A stretch of 33,660 nt of DNA from UBA7887 sp964408735. Lineage in GTDB: Bacteria > Pseudomonadota > Alphaproteobacteria > UBA7887. Made by a program: the position numbers and the translations under genes. The notes under the pieces were generated by a model. That model saw nothing but the letters and a program-made list of their open reading frames with translations. It had not been told where the DNA came from and did no database searches. Numbering within the stretch: the first letter of the stretch is position 1; each line of letters opens with the position of its first letter. The DNA lies in contig CAYPAX010000050.1 of the NCBI GenBank assembly GCA_964408735.1, forward strand, positions 1-33,660, written 5' to 3'. Shown here piece by piece: positions 1-7,850 of the stretch.

Positions 1-55
1 AACCAGCGACATGGTGGTTAACAGCCACCCGCTCTACCAACTGAGCTACCGGGGA
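1..55 (-). tRNA. tRNA-Asn (GTT), cut by the window edge
   Basis: Read on the minus strand from position 55, the sequence gives an acceptor 5' strand (TCCCCGG), a D-arm (positions 31-46, GCTCAGTTGGTAGAGC) and an anticodon arm with stem GGTGG/CCACC and loop CTGTTAA. The anticodon GTT lies at 20-22 and decodes Asn. The T-arm begins with CTGGTT at the window edge; the rest of it and the 3' acceptor strand lie outside. No intron is seen. Confidence 0.93.
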
Positions 56-100
56 ACAGGGGCGTCCCTATAGCAGAGCGCCGGGGTGGTTTCCAGTGTC

Positions 101-138
101 TAATTGAGGGCGGTCGCCGCTGATCGGCGACCGCCCTC
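101..138 (-). terminator. Hairpin terminator after the TrpB-like gene
   Basis: A perfect 14-base inverted repeat (106-119 and 125-138) with a 5-base loop lies 9 bases beyond the stop codon of the TrpB-like gene. Read leftward, it is followed by AATTA rather than a long U-run, so it is a strong hairpin with a weak tail. It would separate this gene from the tRNA-Asn gene downstream. Confidence 0.6.
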
Positions 139-146
139 AAGTTCGT

Positions 147-1520
147 CTATTCCGCGGCCGTGGCGACCGACGGCAGGCCGGACAAGGCCATGGCCAGCTC
201 CGACTCGTCGTAGGTCTGGTCGGTCAGCTTGCCGGCGAAATAGTCGGTATAGGCCTGCATGTCGAAATGGCCGTGGCCGCAGAGGTTGAACAGGATGGTG
301 CGGCCCGTTCCGGCCTCCTTGCACTTGAGCGCCTCGTCGATGGCGCCCTTGACCGCATGCGTCGCTTCCGGCGCCGGCACGATGCCTTCGGCGCGGGCGA
401 ACTGGACGCCGGCCTCGAAACATTCGAGCTGCTGGTAGGCGCGCGCCTCAATGAGGCCGATCTCGTGCAGATGGCTGACCAGCGGACCCATGCCGTGATA
501 GCGCAGGCCCCCGGCGTGGAAGCCCGGCGGCACGAAGGTCGAGCCCAGGGTGTGCATCTTGACCAGCGGCGTCAGATGACCCGTATCGCCGAAGTCATAG
601 GCATATTTGCCGCGGGTCAGCGAGGGGCAGGCCGCGGGCTCCACGGCAATCACGCGCACATGGTGGCCGCCGCGCAGCTGCTCGCCGAGGAAGGGATTGA
701 CGAGGCCGGCGAAATTGCTGCCGCCGCCGGTGCAGCCGACGATGATGTCCGGATAGTTGCCGGCCATGTTCATCTGCTCGATGGCTTCCTGGCCGACCAC
801 CGTCTGATGCAACAGCACGTGGTTGAGCACGCTGCCGAGGGCATATTTGGTGTCGTCGTTCTGGGCTGCCATCTCGACCGCCTCGGAGATGGCGATGCCG
901 AGGCTGCCGGTGGAATCCGGATGCTCGGCGAGAATGGCGCGGCCGGACTGGGTCTCTTCCGACGGGCTGGCGACGCAACGGGCGCCGAAGGTCTCCATCA
1001 AGGCCTTGCGGTAGGGCTTCTGCTGGAAGCTCACCTTGACCATGTAGACGTCGATCTCAAGGCCGAACAGATGGCCGGCGAAGGCCAGCGACGAGCCCCA
1101 TTGGCCCGCGCCGGTCTCGGTGGTGATCTTCTTGGTGCCGGCTTCCTTGTTGTAGAAGGCCTGGGCCACGGCCGTGTTGGGCTTGTGGCTGCCGGTCGGA
1201 CTGACGCCTTCGTATTTGTAGTAGATCTTGGCAGGGGTATCGAGCGCGCGCTCGAGCTGGCGGGCGCGGTAAAGGGGGCTCGGGCGCCATTGGCGATAGA
1301 TATCGCGCACCGGCCCGGGGATCTCGATCTCACGCTCGGCGGAGACCTCCTGGCCGATCAGGGCCATGGGAAAAAGCGGTGCCAGATCGTCAGGGCCGAT
1401 GGGCTGTCCGGTACCCGGGTGCAGCACCGGCGGCAGAGGCTCCGGCAGATCGGCATTGATGTTGTACCAGGCCTTCGGAATGCGATCCTCAGGCAGCGTG
1501 TATTTGACGGTATCTGTCAT
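147..1520 (-). CDS. TrpB2-type tryptophan synthase beta-like PLP enzyme
   Basis: 457 residues, the length of the long TrpB2 class and longer than the usual TrpB1 of about 400. The PLP lysine sits in the SHKPNTA motif (Lys113), the TETGAGQ motif that carries the catalytic Glu in TrpB is at 134-140, and the glycine-rich phosphate loop CTGGGSN is at 263-269. The family joins indole and serine to make tryptophan. TrpB2 proteins often act without a TrpA partner, and no trpA is seen here. The ATG at 1520 is preceded by GGGGAGG; the reading frame stays open far upstream into the transporter gene, but that extension is an out-of-frame shadow. The gene lies 104 bases after an EamA transporter on the same strand. 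Family assignment is firm; physiological substrate is not. Confidence 0.92.
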   Translation of the reverse strand: MTDTVKYTLPEDRIPKAWYNINADLPEPLPPVLHPGTGQPIGPDDLAPLFPMALIGQEVSAEREIEIPGPVRDIYRQWRPSPLYRARQLERALDTPAKIYYKYEGVSPTGSHKPNTAVAQAFYNKEAGTKKITTETGAGQWGSSLAFAGHLFGLEIDVYMVKVSFQQKPYRKALMETFGARCVASPSEETQSGRAILAEHPDSTGSLGIAISEAVEMAAQNDDTKYALGSVLNHVLLHQTVVGQEAIEQMNMAGNYPDIIVGCTGGGSNFAGLVNPFLGEQLRGGHHVRVIAVEPAACPSLTRGKYAYDFGDTGHLTPLVKMHTLGSTFVPPGFHAGGLRYHGMGPLVSHLHEIGLIEARAYQQLECFEAGVQFARAEGIVPAPEATHAVKGAIDEALKCKEAGTGRTILFNLCGHGHFDMQAYTDYFAGKLTDQTYDESELAMALSGLPSVATAAE

Positions 1521-1624
1521 GATTCGCCCTGTACCTCCCCAGCGGGCGACCGTGGCTTGCGGCCGCGTTGTTGTTCCTTGGGAACGTAGCACGCGGGGCT
1601 TCGCCGAGACAACGCGAAGGGGCC

Positions 1625-2521
1625 TCAGGCGGTTTCCCGTTTGCGGTGCACTGTCGCCAGGGCGCCGACCACCAGGGCCAAGGCAGCGATCTCCGTCGCC
1701 CCCAGGCGCTCGCCGAGCAGCAGGGCGCTGGCGACGACGCCAACCACCGGATTCATAAGGGTGGAAATAGAAGCAATTCCAGCAGGATATAACTGTAAGA
1801 TGCGAAACCACACGAGGTTCGCCATGAAGGTCGCGATAATGATCGTGTAGAGCAAGGCAAGCAGCGACCACAGGCCTGGCATGGCCCAATTCCCGGCCTC
1901 GAAAATCGCGGCACCGAATATCATCGGTATGGCGCCGATAAACAGCTGCCATCCGACCATCGCGGTTAGCGAGAGCTGCCAGGCGAAACCTTTGGTAAAG
2001 ACCGTGCCGGCCGCCCACGACAGCGCCGCCATGACAACCAGCAAGGCGCCGAGGGGCGCCCGCCCGATGCCCAGCATTTCGTCGCCGAGCAGCATGGCCA
2101 TGCCGGCCAGGCCGAGGAATAGCCCGATTAGGCGGCGGAAGTCGACGCCTTCGCCGAGCACGACCGCGCTCAACAGGATCGCCCAAAGCGGCATGGTGTA
2201 GGCCAGGATGATGGCGCGGCCCGCGGGCATCAGGGTTAGGCCATAGGCCGTCAGCAACTGCCAGGCGGTGATGTTGGCCAGGGCCATGCACAGCAGCATC
2301 GGCAGCTCGCGGCGGCTCGGCCACAGCCGGCGGCCGGACAGTCTTGCCATCAGTAGCAGGGCGGCACCGCCGAGCATTGTGGCGATACCGCGAAAGCTCA
2401 GCGGTGGAATTTCGGAAAGGCCGAACTTCAAGATCGGCCAATGGAAGCCCCAACTCAGGGAGAGCAGGGCGATCAGGCCAATGCCGAGCAGCGCCGGTGC
2501 GGCTTGGCGGGGCGCGGTCAA
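1625..2521 (-). CDS. EamA/DMT-family transporter
   Basis: 298 residues with about ten hydrophobic segments in two repeated halves, the pattern of the drug/metabolite transporter superfamily (two EamA domains). The first half has SWGFHWPILKFGL near residue 23, the usual helix-1 motif; the second half ends with MNPVVGVVASALLLGE, the typical EamA end of helix 9. The frame opens at a TTG codon (2519-2521) with a stop 14 codons upstream and no better start nearby; the ribosome site is weak. Such proteins export amino acids or other metabolites. The TrpB-like enzyme next to it suggests an amino-acid-related cargo, but this is inference. Confidence 0.9.
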   Translation of the reverse strand: MTAPRQAAPALLGIGLIALLSLSWGFHWPILKFGLSEIPPLSFRGIATMLGGAALLLMARLSGRRLWPSRRELPMLLCMALANITAWQLLTAYGLTLMPAGRAIILAYTMPLWAILLSAVVLGEGVDFRRLIGLFLGLAGMAMLLGDEMLGIGRAPLGALLVVMAALSWAAGTVFTKGFAWQLSLTAMVGWQLFIGAIPMIFGAAIFEAGNWAMPGLWSLLALLYTIIIATFMANLVWFRILQLYPAGIASISTLMNPVVGVVASALLLGERLGATEIAALALVVGALATVHRKRETA

Positions 2522-2552
2522 TGTTGCCGCGCCCGGGCCGAGAAAATCCTGC

Positions 2553-2660
2553 CTAGGAGGCGGCTAGCACTCGCCCGATGGCGAGAAATGCCCACAGGGC
2601 CTGGCACAGGATGAGGAGCCAAAAGGCCCTGTTGACGACGACTTTTGCGGTATGGAGCAT
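2553..2660 (-). CDS. Small single-pass membrane peptide (35 residues)
   Basis: A 35-residue frame starting MLHTAKVVVNRAFWLLILC, with one hydrophobic helix (about residues 8-33) rich in Trp, Leu and Ala. GGAGG lies about six bases before the ATG, good evidence for translation. It sits between gapR and the transporter on the same strand, about 30 bases before the latter's start. I recognise no family. It might be a small regulator of the transporter or a leader peptide; it could also be a chance frame. Confidence 0.5.
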   Translation of the reverse strand: MLHTAKVVVNRAFWLLILCQALWAFLAIGRVLAAS

Positions 2661-2721
2661 TCTTGCCTCCAGCCTTGGCGAATTCGAACTCCATACCGTG
2701 ACGCAAGTCCCGTGCCAGGAT

Positions 2722-2973
2722 CTAGCCGGCATCCATGCCGAGGGCGTGGCGGTAGATATCCAGCAAGGCTTCCTGTTCCTGACGGTCGGCGCTGTCGAGC
2801 TTGCGCAGGCGCACCACCTGGCGCATGACCTTGGCGTCGAAGCCGGCCGCCTTGGCCTCCGCATAGACGTCGCGGATGTCGTCTGCGGTCGACTTGCGCT
2901 CTTCTTCCAAACGTTCGATGCGTTCGATCAGCGAGCGCAGGTGTTCGCCGGCTATGCCGCCTTGATTGGCCAT
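2722..2973 (-). CDS. gapR: GapR-like DNA-binding protein (DUF2312)
   Basis: 83 residues with the core RIERLEEERKSTADDIRDVY followed by AEAKAAGFDAKVMRQVVRLR, diagnostic of DUF2312. In Caulobacter this family (GapR) is a nucleoid protein that binds overtwisted AT-rich DNA and helps replication. The protein is charged and helical, with a likely coiled coil over residues 10-45, and it has the full family length. AAGGAAGG lies upstream of the ATG at 2973. It is divergent from the YqgE gene and is the best taxonomic marker in the window, since the family is mainly alphaproteobacterial. Confidence 0.92.
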   Translation of the reverse strand: MANQGGIAGEHLRSLIERIERLEEERKSTADDIRDVYAEAKAAGFDAKVMRQVVRLRKLDSADRQEQEALLDIYRHALGMDAG

Positions 2974-3086
2974 ATTGGGTTTCCTTCCTTCGCGTGTAAC
3001 GGTTGCCTTCCGGCACTGAGGCGCGCGATCATAGGGGCTAGCAGGGAGACCTGCGAGGCCCTTTTCGCTGCATGGGGAGATGCCGG

Positions 3087-3686
3087 ATGCGCCGGCTTTT
3101 GATGATCTTGCTGTTGGCCGTCATGCTGTCCGCGGGCAGCGACGGACGGGCACAGCCGGAACAGGGATGGATCGCCGGAAAGCTCCTGGTCGCGGCGCCT
3201 TCCATGCCTGATATACGTTTCAAACAAACCGTTATCTTTATCTGCGAACACGACCAGCATGGCGCCTTCGGCCTCATTCTGAACCATCCCTTGGGAGACT
3301 TGCCGGGGCACGCCGTGGCCGAGCAGTTCGGTCTTGAAGTCGCGGGCAGCGACACGCCCATAGCACTGCATTCGGGCGGCCCGGTCGAGCCCGCGAGAGG
3401 CTTCGTGCTGCATTCCGACGACTATGTCAGCGACGAAACCGGGCGGGTAAAGCCGGGCTTTGCCTATAGCGTCGATCTCGACCTACTGACGGCCCTGGTA
3501 ACCGACCAGGGCCCGAAGCGGGCACTGCTGCTTCTTGGCTATGCCGGCTGGGGTCCGCGACAGCTTGCCGGCGAGCTGGCCCGCGACGATTGGCTGGTGA
3601 TGCCCGCGGAGGCCGATTTCGTCTTCGCTGGCGAGCGCGAGAGCATGTGGCAGACCGCGATCGACAGTATCGGCGTCGAGCTTTAG
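3087..3686 (+). CDS. yqgE: YqgE/AlgH-family protein with an N-terminal signal peptide
   Basis: 199 residues. The mature part shows the DUF179 signature: GKLLVAAPSMPDIRFKQTVI, then GAFGLILNHPLGDLP, HSGGPVEPARGFVLHS and LLLLGYAGWGPRQLAGEL. The start at 3087 is preferred over the in-frame ATG at 3072 because GGGGAG lies seven bases before it and the protein then opens MRRLLMILLLAVMLS. That is a classic export signal, with possible cleavage after GRA at residue 22. Family members are usually described as cytoplasmic, so the signal is unusual. No lipobox cysteine is seen. Function of the family is poorly defined; AlgH was linked to alginate regulation in Pseudomonas. Confidence 0.87.
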   Translation: MRRLLMILLLAVMLSAGSDGRAQPEQGWIAGKLLVAAPSMPDIRFKQTVIFICEHDQHGAFGLILNHPLGDLPGHAVAEQFGLEVAGSDTPIALHSGGPVEPARGFVLHSDDYVSDETGRVKPGFAYSVDLDLLTALVTDQGPKRALLLLGYAGWGPRQLAGELARDDWLVMPAEADFVFAGERESMWQTAIDSIGVEL

Positions 3687-3693
3687 CAGGCTG

Positions 3694-4347
3694 CTAGACC
3701 GGATCGGGCACGCTGAAGCCGTGCACCTCGGCCAGGCTCTTGCCGGCTTCGATCTCGGCGATCCAGCCTGCCTCGGCAACGCGCTTGGCCGTGGCCTTAT
3801 CGATGGCCTCGTCGACAAGTTCCAAGGGGATCACCACGATACCGTCGTCGTCGCCGACGATAACGTCGCCGGGATTGACCAAAGGGCCCCCCAGGTTGAC
3901 CGGACCGTCGATGACACCGCCCGGATCCGCTCCGGCGCCATGAGGGGTAGCGCCACGGCAGAAGATGGGGAAGGGCATGGCGCGCAGCTCGGCGACATCG
4001 CGCACCAGGCCGTCGATAACCAATCCGGCAAGCCTTTGACGCACCGCGTCGCGGGCCATGATGCCGCCGAGGCTGGCGTAACTTTCGCCACCACCGCCGA
4101 TGACCAACACCTGGCCCGGCTGGGCCAGGGTTATGGTGCCGATCGCGGGCAGGACCGAGCCGGGACAGAAGGCCGTGCGCGCCTGGCCGACCAGACGCCC
4201 GCGCGAGGACAACGGCGTCAGCGCGGTGGCGGCCGTTGCCTTGCCGTCGAGCGCATCGGATAGAAGTGTCGTATCAAGCCCCGCGAGGGCCGCGCGGCTG
4301 CTGTCGGGCAGGGGCGGAAAGTCGATGGCATGGCGGACGATGGTCAT
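3694..4347 (-). CDS. RraA-family aldolase-like protein
   Basis: 217 residues. The RraA/HMG-aldolase fold is shown by GGGGESYASLGGIMARD (84-100) and GLVIDGLVRD (108-117), which supply the arginine-aspartate pair and upstream Asp used to bind metal and pyruvate in 4-hydroxy-4-methyl-2-oxoglutarate aldolases. Members are either class II pyruvate aldolases / oxaloacetate decarboxylases or the RNase E inhibitor RraA. With an intact VRD motif an enzymatic role is more likely. It is convergent with the YqgE gene (seven bases between stops) and divergent from the phosphotransferase gene. Confidence 0.88.
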   Translation of the reverse strand: MTIVRHAIDFPPLPDSSRAALAGLDTTLLSDALDGKATAATALTPLSSRGRLVGQARTAFCPGSVLPAIGTITLAQPGQVLVIGGGGESYASLGGIMARDAVRQRLAGLVIDGLVRDVAELRAMPFPIFCRGATPHGAGADPGGVIDGPVNLGGPLVNPGDVIVGDDDGIVVIPLELVDEAIDKATAKRVAEAGWIAEIEAGKSLAEVHGFSVPDPV

Positions 4348-4441
4348 GGTCGCTCCTTCGCGTCGTGTTCCACTCGCTACCTACCACTGCTGTCGCCGAT
4401 CTGGTATCCCAAAGGCGCCAAGCGACGAGAAGGGCGGCGAT

Positions 4442-5491
4442 ATGAGTGATACGGAACAGGACGCCGGGTTGATCCCGGTACGCGACGCACACCGATTCGA
4501 TGAAGCGGCGCTGGCGTCGTATTTGCGCGGCAAGGTCGATGGCACCGCGAAGCCGCTCACTGTCCAGCAATTCCACGGCGGCCAGTCCAATCCCACCTTC
4601 GTATTGAGCTTCGGCAACCAGGACTATGTGCTGCGCAAGAAGCCGCCGGGGGAACTGCTGCCGTCGGCCCACGCCGTGGAACGCGAATATCGCGTGCAGA
4701 AGGCCCTGGCGGATAGTGGCCTGCCACTGGCCGCGATGTACCTGTTGTGCGAGGACGACGCGGTCATAGGCACGCCGTTCTATGTCATGGAGCGCAAGCG
4801 CGGCCGCGTCTATCACACCATGATACCGGAGGACATGACGCCTGCCGATCGCGGCGCGGTCTACGAGGAGATGAGCCGCTGTCTCGCCATCCTGCATACG
4901 GTCGATCCCGAGGCTGTGGGGCTGGCGGACTTCGGCCGGCCAGGCAGCTATTTCGCGCGCCAGCTCAAGCGCTGGACCAAGCAATACCGGGCCTCGACCC
5001 GGCGCGATATCCCGGCCATGGACCGACTTATCGACTGGTTGCCCGAGCATCTGCCCGAGGACGACGAGAGCGGCGTGGTGCACGGCGACTATCGTCTCGG
5101 CAACCTCATGATCCACCCGGACAAGCCCGAGGTGCTTGCCGTCTTCGACTGGGAGCTGGCGACGCTGGGCCATCCGCTGGCGGATTTCGGCTATAATCTG
5201 CAGCCCTATTACAGCCCCTATGAAGGGCACCAGGGGCTTAAGGGTGCCGATTTCGCAAAGCTCGGCATTCCCAGCCGCGATGCCTACCTGGAATCCTATT
5301 GCCGTCATGTGGGCCGCGAGGTTTTCGATCCGACGTTCCATGTCGCGTTTTCGCTGTTCCGCAGCGCCGCGATCGTGGATGGCGTCTACGCTCGCGGCCT
5401 GGCGGGCAATGCCAGCAGCGCCGATGCCGTCAAATACGGCGAGCTGACCGGGCTTTATGCCGAGCGCGCCTGGGCCCTGATCGACGAGTAA
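4442..5491 (+). CDS. APH-fold phosphotransferase (ACAD10/11 N-terminal type)
   Basis: 349 residues. The kinase-like fold is seen in the nucleotide loop FHGGQSNPTFVL (44-55), the lysine motif YVLRKKPPG (62-70), the catalytic loop HGDYRLGN (214-221) and the metal motif VFDWELATLGHPLADFGY (234-251). This version matches the aminoglycoside-phosphotransferase-like domain fused to acyl-CoA dehydrogenases in ACAD10/ACAD11, where it phosphorylates 4-hydroxy-acyl-CoA. Free-standing bacterial forms are common near acyl-CoA genes, but none are adjacent here. The ATG at 4442 follows GAAGGGCGGCG. An open upstream extension to 4100 is antisense to the RraA gene and not used. Confidence 0.9.
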   Translation: MSDTEQDAGLIPVRDAHRFDEAALASYLRGKVDGTAKPLTVQQFHGGQSNPTFVLSFGNQDYVLRKKPPGELLPSAHAVEREYRVQKALADSGLPLAAMYLLCEDDAVIGTPFYVMERKRGRVYHTMIPEDMTPADRGAVYEEMSRCLAILHTVDPEAVGLADFGRPGSYFARQLKRWTKQYRASTRRDIPAMDRLIDWLPEHLPEDDESGVVHGDYRLGNLMIHPDKPEVLAVFDWELATLGHPLADFGYNLQPYYSPYEGHQGLKGADFAKLGIPSRDAYLESYCRHVGREVFDPTFHVAFSLFRSAAIVDGVYARGLAGNASSADAVKYGELTGLYAERAWALIDE

Positions 5492-5543
5492 GTGCGTGGT
5501 GCGCTTTCAGCTTGAATCCACACCATGTTCCAATACCGATAAA

Positions 5544-5589
5544 GCGCTCTACATCAATGACATGAGGTGTCACTGAACCGGTAGAGCGC
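5544..5589. repeat. Nested inverted repeat upstream of the kinase gene
   Basis: An outer perfect 9-base pair of arms, GCGCTCTAC (5544-5552) and GTAGAGCGC (5581-5589), encloses an inner pair TGACA (5558-5562) / TGTCA (5568-5572). The outer right arm ends four bases before the GTG start of the kinase gene. It could be a dispersed palindromic repeat unit, an operator, or an mRNA fold that hides the ribosome site. No second copy was seen in the window. Confidence 0.45.
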
Positions 5590-5592
5590 GCT

Positions 5593-6861
5593 GTGCCAAC
5601 GCGACCACAGTCCGAACCCACTGTGCTGAGCCCGACGAACCCATCGGTCTTGGCCGATCAAACGCGTCAGCTGTTTGGCGCCATGCCCTTGGCAGCCGCC
5701 ATGCAAGCGCTCGGCGCCGCTTTGGTCTGGGCTCTGGTGTCATGGCCGACCCCCCTTGCCGGCACCAATTCCTGGACCTTAGCGATGCTGGGCTTGATCT
5801 TGCTCGCCTATGCGGCGGCCGGCATGGCAGCGCTCTCGCCGGTATATTGGATATACGTTGCCTTCATCGTGCCCATGATGGGTCTGTGGACGCTTTATTT
5901 CGCCCAAAGCGGCGAATTGCCAGACGCCATGGTGGCGATCTTGTCGGCCAGCTACACGATATTGTTGCTATTCACGGCAAGGCAGCAGAATGGAACCTTG
6001 ACGCGGTCGCTGACGCTGAACCACGAAAACCGGGACCTGATTGCGGACCTGAAAGACGAAATCGACGTGCGAATTCGCATGGCCGAGGCACTGCAGCGGG
6101 CGCGCGACGACGAAGAAGTGGCCAGGGTCGAGGCGGAAAAGGCCAATCACACCAAGAGCGAGTTCCTGTCGGCCATGAGCCACGAGTTGCGAACGCCGTT
6201 GAACGCGATCCTGGGTTTCGGGCAATTGCTGGGACTGGATAGGGAGCTGCTGACCAAGGAACAGGGCGAACAGGTCGATCACATCCTTTCCAGTGGTGCG
6301 CACCTGCTCGAGTTGATCGATCAGCTACTGGACTTGGCGCGCATCGAAGCCGGTGAGCTGGAGATGTCGTTCGAAGCGCTGGATGCGCTCGGTTTGGTCA
6401 ACGCCTCGCTCGACTTGGCGAAACCTCTGGCCGCTCAGAAGGACGTAAGGTTGGAGCTGGTCTCCGAGATTCCGGAATTCACCAATGTGTTTTGCGATAG
6501 ACTACGTTTCAATCAGGTAATGATTAATATCCTATCGAACTCCATAAAATACAACAAGGAGCATGGCGCTGTGAATGTCAGGCTCTCGCTCGCGTGCGAG
6601 AGCATGGTGCGGCTGGAAATCTCCGATACCGGTGCCGGCATTGCCGACCATCAGAAAGAGAACTTGTTCCAGCCGTTCAACAGATTGGGCTTCGAGGACA
6701 GCCAGATCGAGGGCACCGGCATCGGCCTGTCCATCACCAAGGATTTGGTCGAAAGTATGGGCGGCAGCATCGACTTCGAGAGCGAGGAGGGTGTCGGCTC
6801 AACATTTCGCTTCACGATGCCTTGCGTCAGTGCGCCTTTGCACTCAGCCGTCTCGGCCTGA
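5593..6861 (+). CDS. Orphan membrane sensor histidine kinase
   Basis: 422 residues. Four hydrophobic segments (about 33-50, 61-80, 84-103, 112-128) are followed by a helical linker and the dimerisation/phosphoacceptor box FLSAMSHELRTPLNAILGFG with His197. The ATP-binding domain has the N-box NQVMINILSNSIKYN, the G1 box DTGAGI and the G2 box GTGIGLSITKDLVESMGG. All catalytic motifs are intact, and it ends shortly after the HATPase, with no receiver domain. Start is a GTG at 5593 with a poor ribosome site; an ATG at 5683 is an alternative. No response regulator is near. The sulfotransferase gene begins seven bases after the stop, so the two are probably cotranscribed. Confidence 0.92.
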   Translation: MPTRPQSEPTVLSPTNPSVLADQTRQLFGAMPLAAAMQALGAALVWALVSWPTPLAGTNSWTLAMLGLILLAYAAAGMAALSPVYWIYVAFIVPMMGLWTLYFAQSGELPDAMVAILSASYTILLLFTARQQNGTLTRSLTLNHENRDLIADLKDEIDVRIRMAEALQRARDDEEVARVEAEKANHTKSEFLSAMSHELRTPLNAILGFGQLLGLDRELLTKEQGEQVDHILSSGAHLLELIDQLLDLARIEAGELEMSFEALDALGLVNASLDLAKPLAAQKDVRLELVSEIPEFTNVFCDRLRFNQVMINILSNSIKYNKEHGAVNVRLSLACESMVRLEISDTGAGIADHQKENLFQPFNRLGFEDSQIEGTGIGLSITKDLVESMGGSIDFESEEGVGSTFRFTMPCVSAPLHSAVSA

Positions 6862-6868
6862 GCAGCGC

Positions 6869-7780
6869 ATGGCACCGCTGCCGCAGGTCACGCGTCGATA
6901 CGATTTTCGATTTTTCGATAGCCAGCGCTGGCGCGGCTTCCGGCCGCGCACCGACGACGTGTTCGTCTGCACCGCCTACAAGGCCGGTACCACCTGGATG
7001 CAGATGATCTGCGCCCTCTTGATCCTGGGCACGCCGCGCCTGGAGCGGCCGCTGGGGCGCATATCGCCCTGGCTGGAGCGGGATACCTTGCCGATAGAGA
7101 CGGTGCTGGAGATCCTGGAAGCGCAAACCCATCGCCGCTTCATCAAGACCCACACCCCGCTCGACGGGCTGCCTTTCTTTGCCGATGCGACCTATCTGTT
7201 CGTCGGGCGCGATCCGCGCGACGTGTTTCTGTCCATGCGCAACCACATTCTCAATGCCAAGCAGAAACCGGAGGGAATGGCCGGCGGTGGCGATTGGCCG
7301 GAAATTCCCGACGATATCGGCACCTTTTTCCGGCAGTGGATGACCACCGGCTTCTTCCCCTGGGAGGAAGACGGCTGGCCGTCGTGGTCGATGCTGCATC
7401 ACGCGCTGACGTTCTGGGAGTATCGCCACCTGCCGAACATCCATTTCTTCCATTACGCCGACATGCTTGGCGACCTCGATCGCGAGATGCGGCGTGTGGC
7501 GGAGGCGCTCGATATCGTCGTGGACGAGGTGCGTTGGCCGGAGCTGGTCGATGCCGCAACGTTCGACAGCATGCGGAGCAATGCCGACATGCTGGCGCCT
7601 GGCGGCGACCGCAATGCCTGGCACGACACTGCGCGCTTCTTCAACAAGGGCAGCAGCGGGCAATGGCGAGGCGTGCTGGGAGAGGGCGAGCTTGCGCTTT
7701 ACGACCAAGCCATGGCCGAGCGCCTGCCGGCGCCGTTGCAGCGCTGGCTCGAGCAGGGCGGCGACATCGACACGCGATAG
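6869..7780 (+). CDS. PAPS-dependent sulfotransferase
   Basis: 303 residues of the Sulfotransfer_1 family, which moves the sulfuryl group of PAPS to a hydroxyl or amine. The 5'-phosphosulfate loop is TAYKAGTTW (35-43), the catalytic histidine lies in KTHTP (His95), the 3'-phosphate site is FVGRDPRDVFLSMRNH (111-126), and the C-terminal PAPS motif appears as FNKGSSGQWRGVL near residue 260. No signal peptide or membrane segment, so it is the soluble cytosolic type. Acceptor unknown; small molecules are usual for this class. It follows the kinase gene by seven bases, an odd pairing. Confidence 0.92.
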   Translation: MAPLPQVTRRYDFRFFDSQRWRGFRPRTDDVFVCTAYKAGTTWMQMICALLILGTPRLERPLGRISPWLERDTLPIETVLEILEAQTHRRFIKTHTPLDGLPFFADATYLFVGRDPRDVFLSMRNHILNAKQKPEGMAGGGDWPEIPDDIGTFFRQWMTTGFFPWEEDGWPSWSMLHHALTFWEYRHLPNIHFFHYADMLGDLDREMRRVAEALDIVVDEVRWPELVDAATFDSMRSNADMLAPGGDRNAWHDTARFFNKGSSGQWRGVLGEGELALYDQAMAERLPAPLQRWLEQGGDIDTR

Positions 7781-7791
7781 TGCATATGCAC
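7780..7791. promoter_or_regulatory. 12-base palindrome upstream of the RTX gene
   Basis: GTGCATATGCAC is a perfect palindrome that begins on the last base of the sulfotransferase stop codon, 59 bases before the RTX start. It is a possible operator. About eight such palindromes would be expected by chance in a window this size, so support is weak. Confidence 0.2.
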
Positions 7792-7850
7792 CATGGCAAA
7801 GCCTCCCGGCGCGGCTATCCTATTGGCACTGAAAGAGGCGTGCGGAAATC

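Noticed and set aside
1573..1585. GTTCC-TTG-GGAAC inverted repeat between transporter and TrpB-like genes as an operator
   Set aside because: Only five-base arms, common by chance, with no second copy or clear promoter beside it.
267..1589. 440-codon plus-strand frame opposite the TrpB-like gene
   Set aside because: Antisense shadow in high-GC DNA; no recognisable domain, and the opposite frame has all family motifs.
147..2453. A 768-codon open frame that would extend the TrpB-like enzyme by about 310 residues
   Set aside because: The extra part is an arginine/proline-rich shadow of the transporter gene in another frame; a good ribosome site and conserved N-terminus support ATG 1520.
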